Shown: positions 1 through 7,060 of the stretch, in pieces
Numbering within the stretch: the stretch's first letter is position 1
How the letters are laid out: every line of letters begins with the position of its first letter
Source: an uncultured Treponema sp.
Lineage (GTDB): Bacteria; Spirochaetota; Spirochaetia; Treponematales; Treponemataceae
Length of the DNA: 50,281 nt
Assembly: GCA_910584475.1 (NCBI GenBank)
Contig: CAJUBD010000018.1
Coordinates: forward strand, 1-50,281
Reading direction: 5' to 3'
Position numbers and translations under genes: made by a program
Notes under the pieces: model-generated
Told to the model about the DNA's origin: nothing
The model's database searches: none
Seen by the model: only the letters and a program-made list of their open reading frames with translations

Positions 1-381
1 TTAAACCACCTTATAAGCTTTCCTAAAAAAGTCCAAGTTCACTTTGGGCAGGACACTTATGCAAAAGCACATGTCGAAATTTCTATACGAAATATGATTT
101 CTGATGCCAAAGAAAAATTTTATAGATTTTCCAATGATTTTGAGTCACATAAAGACTTGGTTATCATGGGCATTTTTGAAGATTATCTCAATGCTTATGA
201 TGAGGCTTGTGCAAAATATATTGACAATAAGATTGATAAGCAACGATTTAAAAAAATGTATTTTGAAGAAATTAAAAATCTCGTTGAAGACAAAAATGGG
301 AAAGAAAAGATTGATACAGATACAACAAGATTTCGAGCTATTAGAAAGGTTTACAAGGAATGGAACGATTTAGAAAAATGA
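1..381 (+). CDS. Hypothetical protein, 5' end outside window
   Basis: The frame is open from the first base of the window and ends in a stop at 379-381, so only the C-terminal 126 residues are visible. An internal ATG at 94 exists, but the frame reads through it from upstream with ordinary coding character, so I treat the gene as truncated by the window edge. The visible part is charged, lysine-rich and predicted helical, with no transmembrane segment and no motif that I recognise. Its last 22 bases overlap the start of the following glycosyltransferase gene, which suggests co-transcription. Function unknown. Confidence 0.6.
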   Translation, partial: LNHLISFPKKVQVHFGQDTYAKAHVEISIRNMISDAKEKFYRFSNDFESHKDLVIMGIFEDYLNAYDEACAKYIDNKIDKQRFKKMYFEEIKNLVEDKNGKEKIDTDTTRFRAIRKVYKEWNDLEK

Positions 382-1202
382 TAGAACTTTATAATTCAAT
401 TCCTCACACAATCCATTACTGCTGGTTCGGGGGCAATCCTTTACCAGAGCTTGCGCAAAAATGCATTGCCTCGTGGAAAAAGTTCCTGCCGAACTATGAA
501 ATCATCGAATGGAACGAGGGCAACTACGATGTTCTCAAGATTCCCTATGCGACGCAGGCGTACGACGCGAAGAAGTATGCGTTTGTAAGCGACTATGCGA
601 GGTTCGACATCCTGTATCAGCACGGCGGAATTTACTTTGACACGGACGTGGAAGTGATAAAACCTCTTGACGACATTTTGCAGCGAGGGGCGTTTGCCGG
701 CGTTGAGAGCGCGGGTGCTCTCGCCGCCGGACTTGGCATAGCAAGTCCGGCGGCGAGTCCCGTCTACCGTGAAATCCTTGATTCATATAACTCTGCGGCG
801 TTCCTGAAGGGCGACGGAACAATGGACTTGACCACGGTCGTCGAGCGTGTAAGCGGAATATTCAGGCGGCATGGATTTACGGACAAAAACGAGATTCAGG
901 AGGTTGCTGGAATCACCGTGTATCCTGCGGAATACTTTTGTCCGAAAGATTACCGCACTGGAACTTTGAATATCACTGAGAATACATATACCATTCATCA
1001 TTTTGATGGGAGCTGGCTTTCAAAGGAAGATTTGGAAAAAGTAGAATTAGGTAGAGAAATTCACTCAAAAGTGAGAATTAAGTTTTTAGCGGAAATTATT
1101 TTTATGATGCAATGTTTTTTTAAGAGGTTGAAAAGAGAGGGCTTGGCGAAAGGAATAAAATATTATTTCAACAAGTATGTTTTTAGGAGTGGAACAAATT
1201 AA
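360..1202 (+). CDS. Glycosyltransferase with DXD motif (GT32 / capsular sugar type)
   Basis: The protein has about 280 residues. It begins with the conserved IPHTIHYCWFGG block of Och1/TcdB-like transferases, then KKYAFVSDYARFDILYQHGG and the nucleotide-sugar-binding DXD as YFDTDVEV near residue 97. Members of this family transfer a sugar from a nucleotide donor onto surface glycans. ATG at 360 or the in-frame ATG at 378 could be the start; both overlap or abut the upstream gene. The first 600 bases are clearly richer in G+C than the last 200, so the gene looks mosaic. A perfect 16-bp inverted repeat lies inside it at 720-757. The family call is solid; the substrate cannot be read. Confidence 0.85.
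   Translation: MERFRKMIELYNSIPHTIHYCWFGGNPLPELAQKCIASWKKFLPNYEIIEWNEGNYDVLKIPYATQAYDAKKYAFVSDYARFDILYQHGGIYFDTDVEVIKPLDDILQRGAFAGVESAGALAAGLGIASPAASPVYREILDSYNSAAFLKGDGTMDLTTVVERVSGIFRRHGFTDKNEIQEVAGITVYPAEYFCPKDYRTGTLNITENTYTIHHFDGSWLSKEDLEKVELGREIHSKVRIKFLAEIIFMMQCFFKRLKREGLAKGIKYYFNKYVFRSGTN
720..757. repeat. Perfect 16-bp inverted repeat inside a glycosyltransferase gene
   Basis: Arms at 720-735 and 742-757 are exact reverse complements around a 6-base loop (gcatag). The hairpin is fully within the reading frame and encodes the stretch around GLGIASPAASP. It is GC-rich and would form a very stable stem in mRNA or single-stranded DNA. Similar intragenic palindromes occur in three other transferase genes of this locus. 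Confidence 0.9.
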
Positions 1203-1207
1203 CGAAA

Positions 1208-2275
1208 ATGAAAATTTTTATTCTAATTAATGACATTACGCGTCATGCGGGTATGGAACGAGCCGTATGCAATTTGGCAAATATATTGGTAAAAAACCAT
1301 GCCGTTTCGATTGTTTCTAGGGACACAGACACCGGCAATGCGTTTTTTCCGCTTGATGAAAGAGTTGAAGTGGTTCATTTGGGAATCGATGTTTATCACG
1401 CATCCACACTGCAAAAATTCGGAAAATATTTTTGTATGTATAAAAAGCTCTGCGGATTGGCAAAGGATAATGAGGGCGCGGTTTTTATAGCAACAATATC
1501 TTCCGTGAACGCATTGATTACTTTGCTTGGCAAAAAGATAAAGACCATAGGTTGTGAGCATTTTAATTATGACTCTGCATGTTTCAGGCAAAAAGTTTTG
1601 AGGAGATTCTTTTATCCCCGTTTAGATTTTGTTGTGTGTTTAACAAACGCAGACGCAAAGAAATACGCATTTATAAAAAAGGAGCGTCTTTTTGTTATTC
1701 CGAATTCTCTTTCGTTTGATTGCACTGCTCTTTCGAAATGCACTGCAAAGCGAATTATTGCCGTCGGAAGATTGACAAAACAGAAGGGATTTGACTTGCT
1801 TCTTGATTCCGCTGTGCTTATGAAGGAAAGAATTTCGGATTGGCATTTGGATATTTTTGGCGATGGAGAGGATAAGGATGCACTCCTTTCGAAAATCAAT
1901 GATTTGAAATTACAAGACTTTGTTTCATTAAAAAATGCGACAAAAGATATAGAAGAAGAATATGTTTCCTCTTCTATGTTTGTGATGTCCTCACGGTATG
2001 AAGGGCTTCCAATGGTTTTGTTGGAAGCGCAAAATTGCGGACTGCCAGCAGTTAGTTTTGATTGTCCAACTGGACCAAGCGAAGTGGTTGTTGAAAATGA
2101 AACAGGCTTTTTAATTCCTCTTGGTGATACAAGGGCTTTGGCGAAAAAGACAATTGAACTTGCAAAAAACGAGGAGTTGAGAAAGCGTTTTGGAAGGAGG
2201 GCGAAAGAACTGTCCAGTCGATTTTCAACGGAAAACATCGAAAAAAAATGGAATGTGTTGCTTGAAAGGATGTAA
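1208..2275 (+). CDS. Glycosyltransferase family 4
   Basis: The protein has 355 residues in the GT-B fold. The N-terminal domain opens with MKIFILINDITRHAGMERAV, typical of acceptor-side GT4 domains. The donor-side half has IAVGRLTKQKGFDLLLD near residue 180 and the E-x7-E motif in YEGLPMVLLEA, followed by PTGPSEVV and GFLIP. Such enzymes retain the anomeric configuration and build O-antigen or capsule repeat units at the inner membrane face. The gene starts 5 bases after the preceding stop and ends 2 bases before the next start, so it is part of one operon. Sugar specificity is unknown. Confidence 0.9.
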   Translation: MKIFILINDITRHAGMERAVCNLANILVKNHAVSIVSRDTDTGNAFFPLDERVEVVHLGIDVYHASTLQKFGKYFCMYKKLCGLAKDNEGAVFIATISSVNALITLLGKKIKTIGCEHFNYDSACFRQKVLRRFFYPRLDFVVCLTNADAKKYAFIKKERLFVIPNSLSFDCTALSKCTAKRIIAVGRLTKQKGFDLLLDSAVLMKERISDWHLDIFGDGEDKDALLSKINDLKLQDFVSLKNATKDIEEEYVSSSMFVMSSRYEGLPMVLLEAQNCGLPAVSFDCPTGPSEVVVENETGFLIPLGDTRALAKKTIELAKNEELRKRFGRRAKELSSRFSTENIEKKWNVLLERM

Positions 2276-2277
2276 GT

Positions 2278-3462
2278 ATGGATTTATTTATTCTTTTTGC
2301 ATTTGGAATTTGCTTTGTGATTGTTGTTTTAAGCGCATCTAAGCCTGAACTCATAATATCCAAAAATGACAAATGGTATTTGAATGGCGGCTGTTTTTCC
2401 GTGAATTCCAAAACACGCTATTTTCCTTTGCTTCTTTTTGTTTTTACCATTTTTATTTGTCTTGCAGCGTTTCAAAATATTTATGGTGGTATTTACGACT
2501 TGCCAAATTATAAATCTTTTTTTGATGATTCCAAGAATTATTCTTCCTTAAAGGATTTTTTGAACAATAATGACAAGGAATTTCTTTATATGACAATAAC
2601 TTGGATTTTTGGTCACATTACAAATTCATTTAGTATTTTGCTATTGTTCTTTTTTTCATTTATTTTTTATTCCATTGCTTTCTTTTTTAAGATTTCAAAT
2701 ATCAAACCTTCTGCTATGCTCTATCTTGCTGTGTTTTGCTTGGTGTTCACTATCATTGTTCAATCTTATTGTCTTTTGCGCACTGGGCTTTCTGTTGCCG
2801 CAGGTTTAATGGCTTTTAGCGAGGTGCAAATAAAAAAATTGAATAGAACAAAAGTATTTTGGCAAATCATAAAAACATTGTTTTGGACTGTTGTTGCAGT
2901 TGGATTTCATTCTTTGGGATTGTTCGTTTTTTCTGTGCTAATGATGAATTGGATTTATGAAAAAAGCAATATAAAAACTTTTATGTTTTTCTTCGTCTTG
3001 TTTTTTTTACTTGGATATATTGGCGCAAAAGTAATCAGAGGCATGATTTCTTCATTTTATGAAAGATTTGTTTATTATCAAGGGCTTGAGGCTAACCCTG
3101 CATATAAAACTTATATAGCAAATATATTTTTAGTTGCAACTATTTTTTATAAAAAACGACATTTCTTTCAAAAAAAAGGAAATGCGTTTCATTTTGTAGT
3201 TCTAATGAGCAGTTTTTTTATATATGATTTGGAACTTCTCATGACTTCGATAATGTTTAGAATGATTTATTTTACACGACCTTCGACCGCCATAATAATA
3301 GCGGAACTTTGGAAAATATACGCACCCAAAAAAAGTGAAATTATTGCGCCGGTTTTAATACGCATTCTGCTGATTATTTATGTAGTTTATAACTTTTATG
3401 GATTTGTTATTGCGATGCCTAGATATGGTCTGAATTTCTATGATTTTGGATATGTATATTGA
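2278..3462 (+). CDS. EpsG-like polysaccharide polymerase (Wzy type)
   Basis: This is a 394-residue integral membrane protein with about ten hydrophobic segments and very high Phe/Ile/Leu content. The first large periplasmic loop, with GGIYDLPNYKSFF and then NNNDKEFLYMTITWIF, matches the pattern of EpsG/Wzy proteins, where a D-x-x-x-Y segment is followed by an E-P/F-L-Y motif before the next helix. LLRTGLSVAAGLMAF corresponds to the conserved R-x-x-(L/I)-A helix. EpsG proteins polymerise or export lipid-linked repeats. It sits between two transferase genes, as expected in a Wzx/Wzy locus. A second polymerase-like gene lies at 12004-13176, so the division of labour is uncertain. Confidence 0.75.
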   Translation: MDLFILFAFGICFVIVVLSASKPELIISKNDKWYLNGGCFSVNSKTRYFPLLLFVFTIFICLAAFQNIYGGIYDLPNYKSFFDDSKNYSSLKDFLNNNDKEFLYMTITWIFGHITNSFSILLLFFFSFIFYSIAFFFKISNIKPSAMLYLAVFCLVFTIIVQSYCLLRTGLSVAAGLMAFSEVQIKKLNRTKVFWQIIKTLFWTVVAVGFHSLGLFVFSVLMMNWIYEKSNIKTFMFFFVLFFLLGYIGAKVIRGMISSFYERFVYYQGLEANPAYKTYIANIFLVATIFYKKRHFFQKKGNAFHFVVLMSSFFIYDLELLMTSIMFRMIYFTRPSTAIIIAELWKIYAPKKSEIIAPVLIRILLIIYVVYNFYGFVIAMPRYGLNFYDFGYVY

Positions 3463-3485
3463 ATTAATGATGAGGAGCTTGAAAA

Positions 3486-4412
3486 ATGAATAAAAAAATC
3501 CGCACATTTGTGCTAAAGACACCTTTGCTTCGTGAATTGTTTTTCTTTTTTGGCAGAAGGAAAACTCCCTTGAAGAAGATTGACAAGGGGATTGAGCAAC
3601 TTTTTGCAGGAAAGATACGGCTTGATGAAAACACTGCGAAGAATGTTATTGTCTCGCTCACAAGTTATGGGGCGCGACTGACGGAGTTAAAATACACATT
3701 ATATTCCTTGATAACACAGACTGTTCATCCCGAAAAAATCATTGTGAACATCGCTTTTGACGATGAGCCTAGAATAACGCCTGAACTTCGTCAGTTTGAA
3801 AAATATGGAGTTGAATTTTATTTGACAGAAGATTTGCGTTCATATAAAAAACTTGTTCCGACGGCCATTCGCTTTCCTGAAAAGGCGATTGTTACTTGTG
3901 ATGATGATATTTTTTTCCAAAAAAACTGGCTTCAAATACTTTTGTCGGAAAGCGAAAGTTATCCTGGCGAAATTATTTCCCATCTTACTTATAAAAACGA
4001 ACGAATAAAGTGTTATTTGGAGCTGGAAAATGATGTCCCCCGCCCAAAACTATCTGCGATAGTTTTGGGCGGGGGCGGATGTCTTTATCCGCCCACGCCC
4101 TTCCATAAGGATTTGTGCAACAAAGAGCATTTTATGAATCTTGCTCCGACTGCCGATGATTTTTGGTTTTCGCTCATGGCGCTTTTGAAAGGCACAAAAA
4201 TTCGCTCTCCCAAAAAAGCAATTCGTCATATACGATATGTAAATCCATACCGCGAGTACGGCATAGTTTATGCCGATACATTGACAACCGTAAATTGTGA
4301 TGGCGGGCAAAACAATGCCGCTTTGCGTGCGCTTATGAAACATTACGGGATGTCTAAACAAGAATTCATGGATTTGGCGGATTCGCTTGAAAATTACAGG
4401 AGGAGACGATGA
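3486..4412 (+). CDS. Glycosyltransferase-like protein (GT-A fold)
   Basis: The protein has 308 residues. From residue 55 it shows NVIVSLTSYGARL, then a GT-A core with IVTCDDDIFF near residue 140, where the DDD triplet is the likely metal/nucleotide-sugar site. GGGGCLYPP follows, then TADDFWFSLMALL, a conserved set in transferases of capsule clusters. SD-like aggag precedes the start. It probably adds a sugar to the surface polymer. The GGGGCLYPP-encoding region is generated by a perfect inverted repeat (4037-4075). No downstream neighbour is tightly coupled; the next 200 bases hold no convincing gene. Confidence 0.75.
   Translation: MNKKIRTFVLKTPLLRELFFFFGRRKTPLKKIDKGIEQLFAGKIRLDENTAKNVIVSLTSYGARLTELKYTLYSLITQTVHPEKIIVNIAFDDEPRITPELRQFEKYGVEFYLTEDLRSYKKLVPTAIRFPEKAIVTCDDDIFFQKNWLQILLSESESYPGEIISHLTYKNERIKCYLELENDVPRPKLSAIVLGGGGCLYPPTPFHKDLCNKEHFMNLAPTADDFWFSLMALLKGTKIRSPKKAIRHIRYVNPYREYGIVYADTLTTVNCDGGQNNAALRALMKHYGMSKQEFMDLADSLENYRRRR
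4037..4075. repeat. Perfect 18-bp inverted repeat inside a glycosyltransferase gene
   Basis: Arms 4037-4054 and 4058-4075 are exact reverse complements with a 3-base loop (tgc). The repeat is in frame and specifies part of the conserved GGGG/LYPP segment of the transferase, so it is not an obvious insertion that destroys the protein. Confidence 0.9.
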
Positions 4413-4580
4413 AAAAAAACTAGAAAAAATCTGCCAAAGGATTCAATGAATTTATTTCGTGGGACGGAGCATCGAAGAAAAAAGGATGCAATATAAGTAA
4501 CACCCTCGATGAAAAAGATGCGATGCGGACTCCTGTCAGCAGTCTACAGTTGCCGTTTGTAATCAAGCGGTATTTTATTA

Positions 4581-4609
4581 TTGACAAAAACCAAAAAGTG
4601 TTATAACAT
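4581..4609 (+). promoter_or_regulatory. Candidate promoter of the ART-like two-gene unit
   Basis: A consensus -35 TTGACA lies at 4581-4586. Possible -10 boxes are TATAAC at 4602-4607 (spacer 15) or TAACAT at 4604-4609 (spacer 17). A strong Shine-Dalgarno GGAGG (4616-4620) follows and ATG is at 4625. The preceding stretch 4413-4580 shows no supported gene, so the two-gene unit probably has its own transcription start. Confidence 0.5.
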
Positions 4610-4624
4610 TTATTTGGAGGCGTT

Positions 4625-4801
4625 ATGACCAATCAAAGATATGCGACCGCCCAAGAATGCGTTAGGTTGATGAAAAAAGAAATAAAGGCCCTAAATGAAA
4701 TGCCAAGAGAAGAAGCGTACAGAAAGTCTTTAAAAAATTTGATTGATGCCAGATTAGTTACAAAGAATGGAAAAGCAAAAAAGCGAATTTGCACAAGATG
4801 A
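4625..4801 (+). CDS. Small protein, candidate antitoxin partner of ART-like protein
   Basis: This 58-residue ORF begins at ATG behind a near-ideal GGAGG ribosome-binding site 4 bases upstream. The product is basic and helical, roughly MTNQRYATAQECVRLMKKEI at the N-terminus and a Lys/Arg-rich tail. It overlaps the start of the following ART-like gene by 35 bases in another frame, the translational coupling usual for toxin-antitoxin pairs where the first, small gene encodes the antitoxin. I recognise no family. The antitoxin role is inference from size, order and overlap only. Confidence 0.6.
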   Translation: MTNQRYATAQECVRLMKKEIKALNEMPREEAYRKSLKNLIDARLVTKNGKAKKRICTR

Positions 4802-5402
4802 CTTTTCTGAAATGTATTCCAAATTGCCGAATTTGGTTTTGGCTTTTCATGGTTGTTCAAAAGAAACATTTGAACATGTTATCGTGAAAAGACAAGGGCT
4901 TGCAAAAAGCGAAAACAAATACGATTGGCTTGGAAACGGAATATATTTTTGGGAACACAGTTATCAAAGGGCGCTGGAATGGGCTGAGTCTCACCATAAG
5001 GGGCAGACGGCGGTCATTGGTGCGGTCTTGGATTTGGGGCATTGCTTGAATTTAACCGACTATCAAAGCGCGGATATTTTAAAAATTGGATACGAACTGC
5101 TGGATGAACATTATAAGAACATAAACCAGCCGTTGCCTCAAAACAGAAAGTTAAAGAATTCAAAAGACATTTTGTTGCACGACTTGGATTGCGCCGTCAT
5201 AGAACAAATACATTTGTTTCGCAAGGAAAACAATCTTCTGCCGTTTGATTCCGTGCGTGGAATATTTTTTGAAGGAGACAGCGTTTATCCGCAATCTTGC
5301 TTTTATGAAAAAACGCATATTCAAATCTGCATCACGAATCCGAATTGCATAAAAGGTTATTTTTCGCCAATTCAAACAAACAAAAAGTTCTCCCTTCCAT
5401 AA
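4767..5402 (+). CDS. ADP-ribosyltransferase-fold protein, candidate toxin
   Basis: The protein has 211 residues, or 196 if the in-frame ATG at 4812 is used. Visible motifs fit an H-Y-E type (PARP/diphtheria-like) ADP-ribosyltransferase: LAFHGCS with His28, then WLGNGIYFWE with Tyr60 followed by RALEWA, and a late FYEKTHIQI with Glu181 and Gln186, placed like the catalytic Glu strand. This WLGxGIYFWE family is widespread in bacteria but, as far as I know, poorly characterised. The gene is preceded and overlapped by a 58-residue ORF with a strong ribosome-binding site. The likely role is NAD-dependent modification of a cellular target as a toxin or defence effector. The fold call is moderate; function is inference. 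Confidence 0.6.
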   Translation: MEKQKSEFAQDDFSEMYSKLPNLVLAFHGCSKETFEHVIVKRQGLAKSENKYDWLGNGIYFWEHSYQRALEWAESHHKGQTAVIGAVLDLGHCLNLTDYQSADILKIGYELLDEHYKNINQPLPQNRKLKNSKDILLHDLDCAVIEQIHLFRKENNLLPFDSVRGIFFEGDSVYPQSCFYEKTHIQICITNPNCIKGYFSPIQTNKKFSLP

Positions 5403-5426
5403 TAAAAAATACAAACGCGAACGCTG

Positions 5427-5528
5427 ATGGCAAAAGTGCCGCCCCCCCCGCCAACAGTAAAAAGAGCGCGAATGCAAAATCCGTGCTACATCCTTTTTAT
5501 CGTCGTTTATATGGCTGTCGCTGTTTGA
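5427..5528 (+). CDS. Possible small single-span membrane protein or gene fragment
   Basis: This 33-codon frame starts MAKVPPPPPTVKRARMQNP and ends with a hydrophobic segment (YILFIVVYMAVAV). The proline run is encoded across a C8 homopolymer at 5442-5449. A reading one frame over continues as FENLVFCL before a stop, so the 3' end may be shifted. There is no clear ribosome-binding site. It may be a fragment or chance ORF. Confidence 0.2.
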   Translation: MAKVPPPPPTVKRARMQNPCYILFIVVYMAVAV

Positions 5529-5557
5529 GAACCTTGTCTTTTGTCTATAACGAATGT

Positions 5558-5821
5558 TTAATAATTCTGCAACAAATTTTGTAAGCCTGCCTTTAAATTG
5601 ATATATTTTTGATAATATCTGTCCTTTTGCTCGCCGACAAGAAATTCTACGGTTGTGCCGAGAGATTTCGCGATTTTTACCGCTTCGCTCGCCCTTGGTT
5701 CGGTTGCGGCCCTTCGCATGCTGGAAACTGTTGTTTCAGAAACGCCCATTTGCGAAGCAATCCATCTATATGAAGTGTTTTGCTCCGCGCGTAAAACTTC
5801 CACTCTGTCCCAAAAAGTCAT
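5558..5821 (-). CDS. Xre-family helix-turn-helix protein
   Basis: The protein has 87 residues. The N-terminal 65 form a Cro/CI-type HTH, with WIASQMGVSETTVSSMRR as the scaffold-recognition helix pair, followed by a short basic tail ending in QNLLQNY. It is clearly paralogous to the divergent gene at 5976: both share the FWDxVE start, ETTVSSMR, TEPR and KIAxxLG. The two are separated by about 150 bases that contain a strong promoter, so they probably bind and regulate this shared region. No effector gene follows it closely on this strand. Confidence 0.8.
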   Translation of the reverse strand: MTFWDRVEVLRAEQNTSYRWIASQMGVSETTVSSMRRAATEPRASEAVKIAKSLGTTVEFLVGEQKDRYYQKYINLKAGLQNLLQNY

Positions 5822-5867
5822 AAAGACATTTTAATTTATTTAACTTTGAAATTTCATAGTTTTTTGC

Positions 5868-5896
5868 TTGACATATACGAATATAAGTAGTATTAT
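5868..5896 (+). promoter_or_regulatory. Strong sigma-70-type promoter between divergent xre genes
   Basis: TTGACA at 5868-5873 and TATTAT at 5891-5896 are separated by exactly 17 bases and point toward the xre gene at 5976. The surrounding AT-rich region is the natural place for operators of both Xre proteins, though I could not define a clear dyad operator by eye. Confidence 0.65.
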
Positions 5897-5975
5897 AGCG
5901 ATATGCTACGAAATTAAATAGTTTTTGTTAGCAAATGGTATTGCTTCATACGAATGCAAGGAGCGAGGAAAAGTG

Positions 5976-6164
5976 ATGTTTTGGGATAAGGTGGAGATTT
6001 ACAGGCAGCAGAAAAACCTCACATACCGCACCATAGCGAGGGCGATGGGCAAGGCGGAGACAACCGTTTCCTCGATGAGACAGTTCGGAACGGAGCCGCG
6101 GATAAGCGACGGCATCAAGATAGCGGACGCGCTCGGCGTGGACATAAGGGACTTGGCGGAGTGA
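5976..6164 (+). CDS. Xre-family helix-turn-helix protein
   Basis: The 62-residue protein begins MFWDKVEIYRQQKNLTYRTI. I place the start at 5976, not further upstream, because homology to its divergent paralogue begins there and purine-rich GGAG/GAGG motifs lie 10-17 bases before it. The HTH core is RTIARAMGKAETTVSSMR with a C-terminal KIADALGVDIRDLAE, so the protein is little more than a DNA-binding domain. It likely dimerises and represses the intergenic promoters. A terminator-like repeat block follows it at 6250-6336. Confidence 0.75.
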   Translation: MFWDKVEIYRQQKNLTYRTIARAMGKAETTVSSMRQFGTEPRISDGIKIADALGVDIRDLAE

Positions 6165-6249
6165 GTGTGCAAGCTTTATTCGGCGACTGTGCCAATAAGG
6201 TTTATAGACTTTGGCAATAATATTTTGCGCCGAAATGTTGTTTATGGCG

Positions 6250-6336
6250 AAAAACTCTTTGAGTTTTGTCTAAGAACTCACAGAGTTTTTGGTGAAAACT
6301 CACTGTGTTTTTTGAAAAAGTCTGTGAGTTTTTTTT
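6250..6336 (+). terminator. Cluster of GAGTTTT/AAAACTC hairpins ending in a U-tract
   Basis: Several short inverted copies of aaaactc and gagtttt are packed together. AAAACTC at 6251-6257 pairs with GAGTTTT at 6261-6267. AAAACTCAC at 6295-6303 pairs with GTGAGTTTT at 6324-6332 and runs into a T-rich tract ending at 6336. The last pair looks like an intrinsic terminator for the xre gene. The motif resembles the dispersed hairpin family seen elsewhere in the window. Confidence 0.5.
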
Positions 6337-6348
6337 GTGGGAGCGGCT

Positions 6349-6621
6349 ATGGAAGAAGCGGATGTGCCCAAAGATGACAGGAAAATTGCACAAATGAAAG
6401 CAGGTGACAGGCTGGCGGTCAAGCATATGAACGGAAAGGGGCAAAGTGACATAACCATTGTCGCCATCGGGATTGTCAATGGCATTGAGGAAAGGGTCGT
6501 GTATGTAGATTGGGTTCTCAAAGACTTGAATCGAAAAGTTCCCTCCCGAGGTTGCTTCGGAACGCTTCACGGTCCTTACACCTATAAAAATGCATGGGTG
6601 CGGCAGGTCTTCTGCTTGTGA
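6349..6621 (+). CDS. Orphan EVE/PUA-like domain protein
   Basis: The protein has 90 residues from ATG 6349; a GTG at 6337 is an alternative. The pattern MKAGDRLAVKHM, then ITIVAIGIVNGI, YVDWVL, GCFGTLHGP and a terminal WVRQVF resembles the small beta-barrel EVE/PUA-like domains at the edges of McrB-type and other modified-base-sensing proteins: GDxxAxK, AIGIV, VDW, Wxxxx(I/V)F. Here it stands alone and may be a remnant of a larger defence protein, or a free-standing binding module near Xre genes. No enzyme domain is present. Domain call moderate, role unknown. Confidence 0.5.
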   Translation: MEEADVPKDDRKIAQMKAGDRLAVKHMNGKGQSDITIVAIGIVNGIEERVVYVDWVLKDLNRKVPSRGCFGTLHGPYTYKNAWVRQVFCL

Positions 6622-6667
6622 GTGAAAAACTAGATGAGACTTATGGAAATCGAGAGTTGATGAAAAC

Positions 6668-7060
6668 ATGAAACGCATAATAACTTACGGAACATTCGAT
6701 TTGTTGCATTATGGACATATAAATCTTTTAAAACGGGCAAAAGCATTGGGCGATTACCTTATAGTCGCACTTTCAACGGACGAGTTCAATTGGAACGAGA
6801 AGAAAAAGCAATGCTATTTCGACTACGAGAGACGAAAGCAGCTTCTTGAGGCGATACGCTATGTAGATTTGGTTATTCCAGAAGAAAATTGGGAACAAAA
6901 ATCAACGGATGTAGAGTTATATAAAGTCGATATTTTTGTGATGGGAAGCGACTGGGAAGGCAAATTTGATTTTCTTAAAGAAAAATGCGAAGTCGTTTAC
7001 TTGGAGCGGACTCCTGAGATTTCTACAACTCAAATCAAGAAGGATTTAAATGAAAAATAA
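6668..7060 (+). CDS. tagD: Glycerol-3-phosphate cytidylyltransferase
   Basis: The 130-residue protein has every hallmark of TagD: the nucleotidyltransferase signature GTFDLLHYGH (residues 8-17, with His14 and His17 binding the triphosphate), DYERRKQLLEAIRYVD, VMGSDWEGKFD and the C-terminal RTPEISTT loop. It makes CDP-glycerol from CTP and sn-glycerol 3-phosphate in the cytoplasm. The length matches the family. It overlaps the next gene by 11 bases, and that gene and another downstream resemble CDP-glycerol-using transferases, so the three likely form a pathway adding glycerol phosphate to a surface polymer. Confidence 0.95.
   Translation: MKRIITYGTFDLLHYGHINLLKRAKALGDYLIVALSTDEFNWNEKKKQCYFDYERRKQLLEAIRYVDLVIPEENWEQKSTDVELYKVDIFVMGSDWEGKFDFLKEKCEVVYLERTPEISTTQIKKDLNEK

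Noticed and set aside
5442..5449. C8 tract as a phase-variation switch
   Set aside because: The only frame across it is a weak 33-codon ORF without ribosome-binding site, so there is no supported gene to switch.
6202..6678. 158-codon minus-strand frame across the EVE-like gene
   Set aside because: It covers the terminator-like repeats and lacks a recognisable domain or ribosome-binding site; the + strand frame has the conserved motifs.
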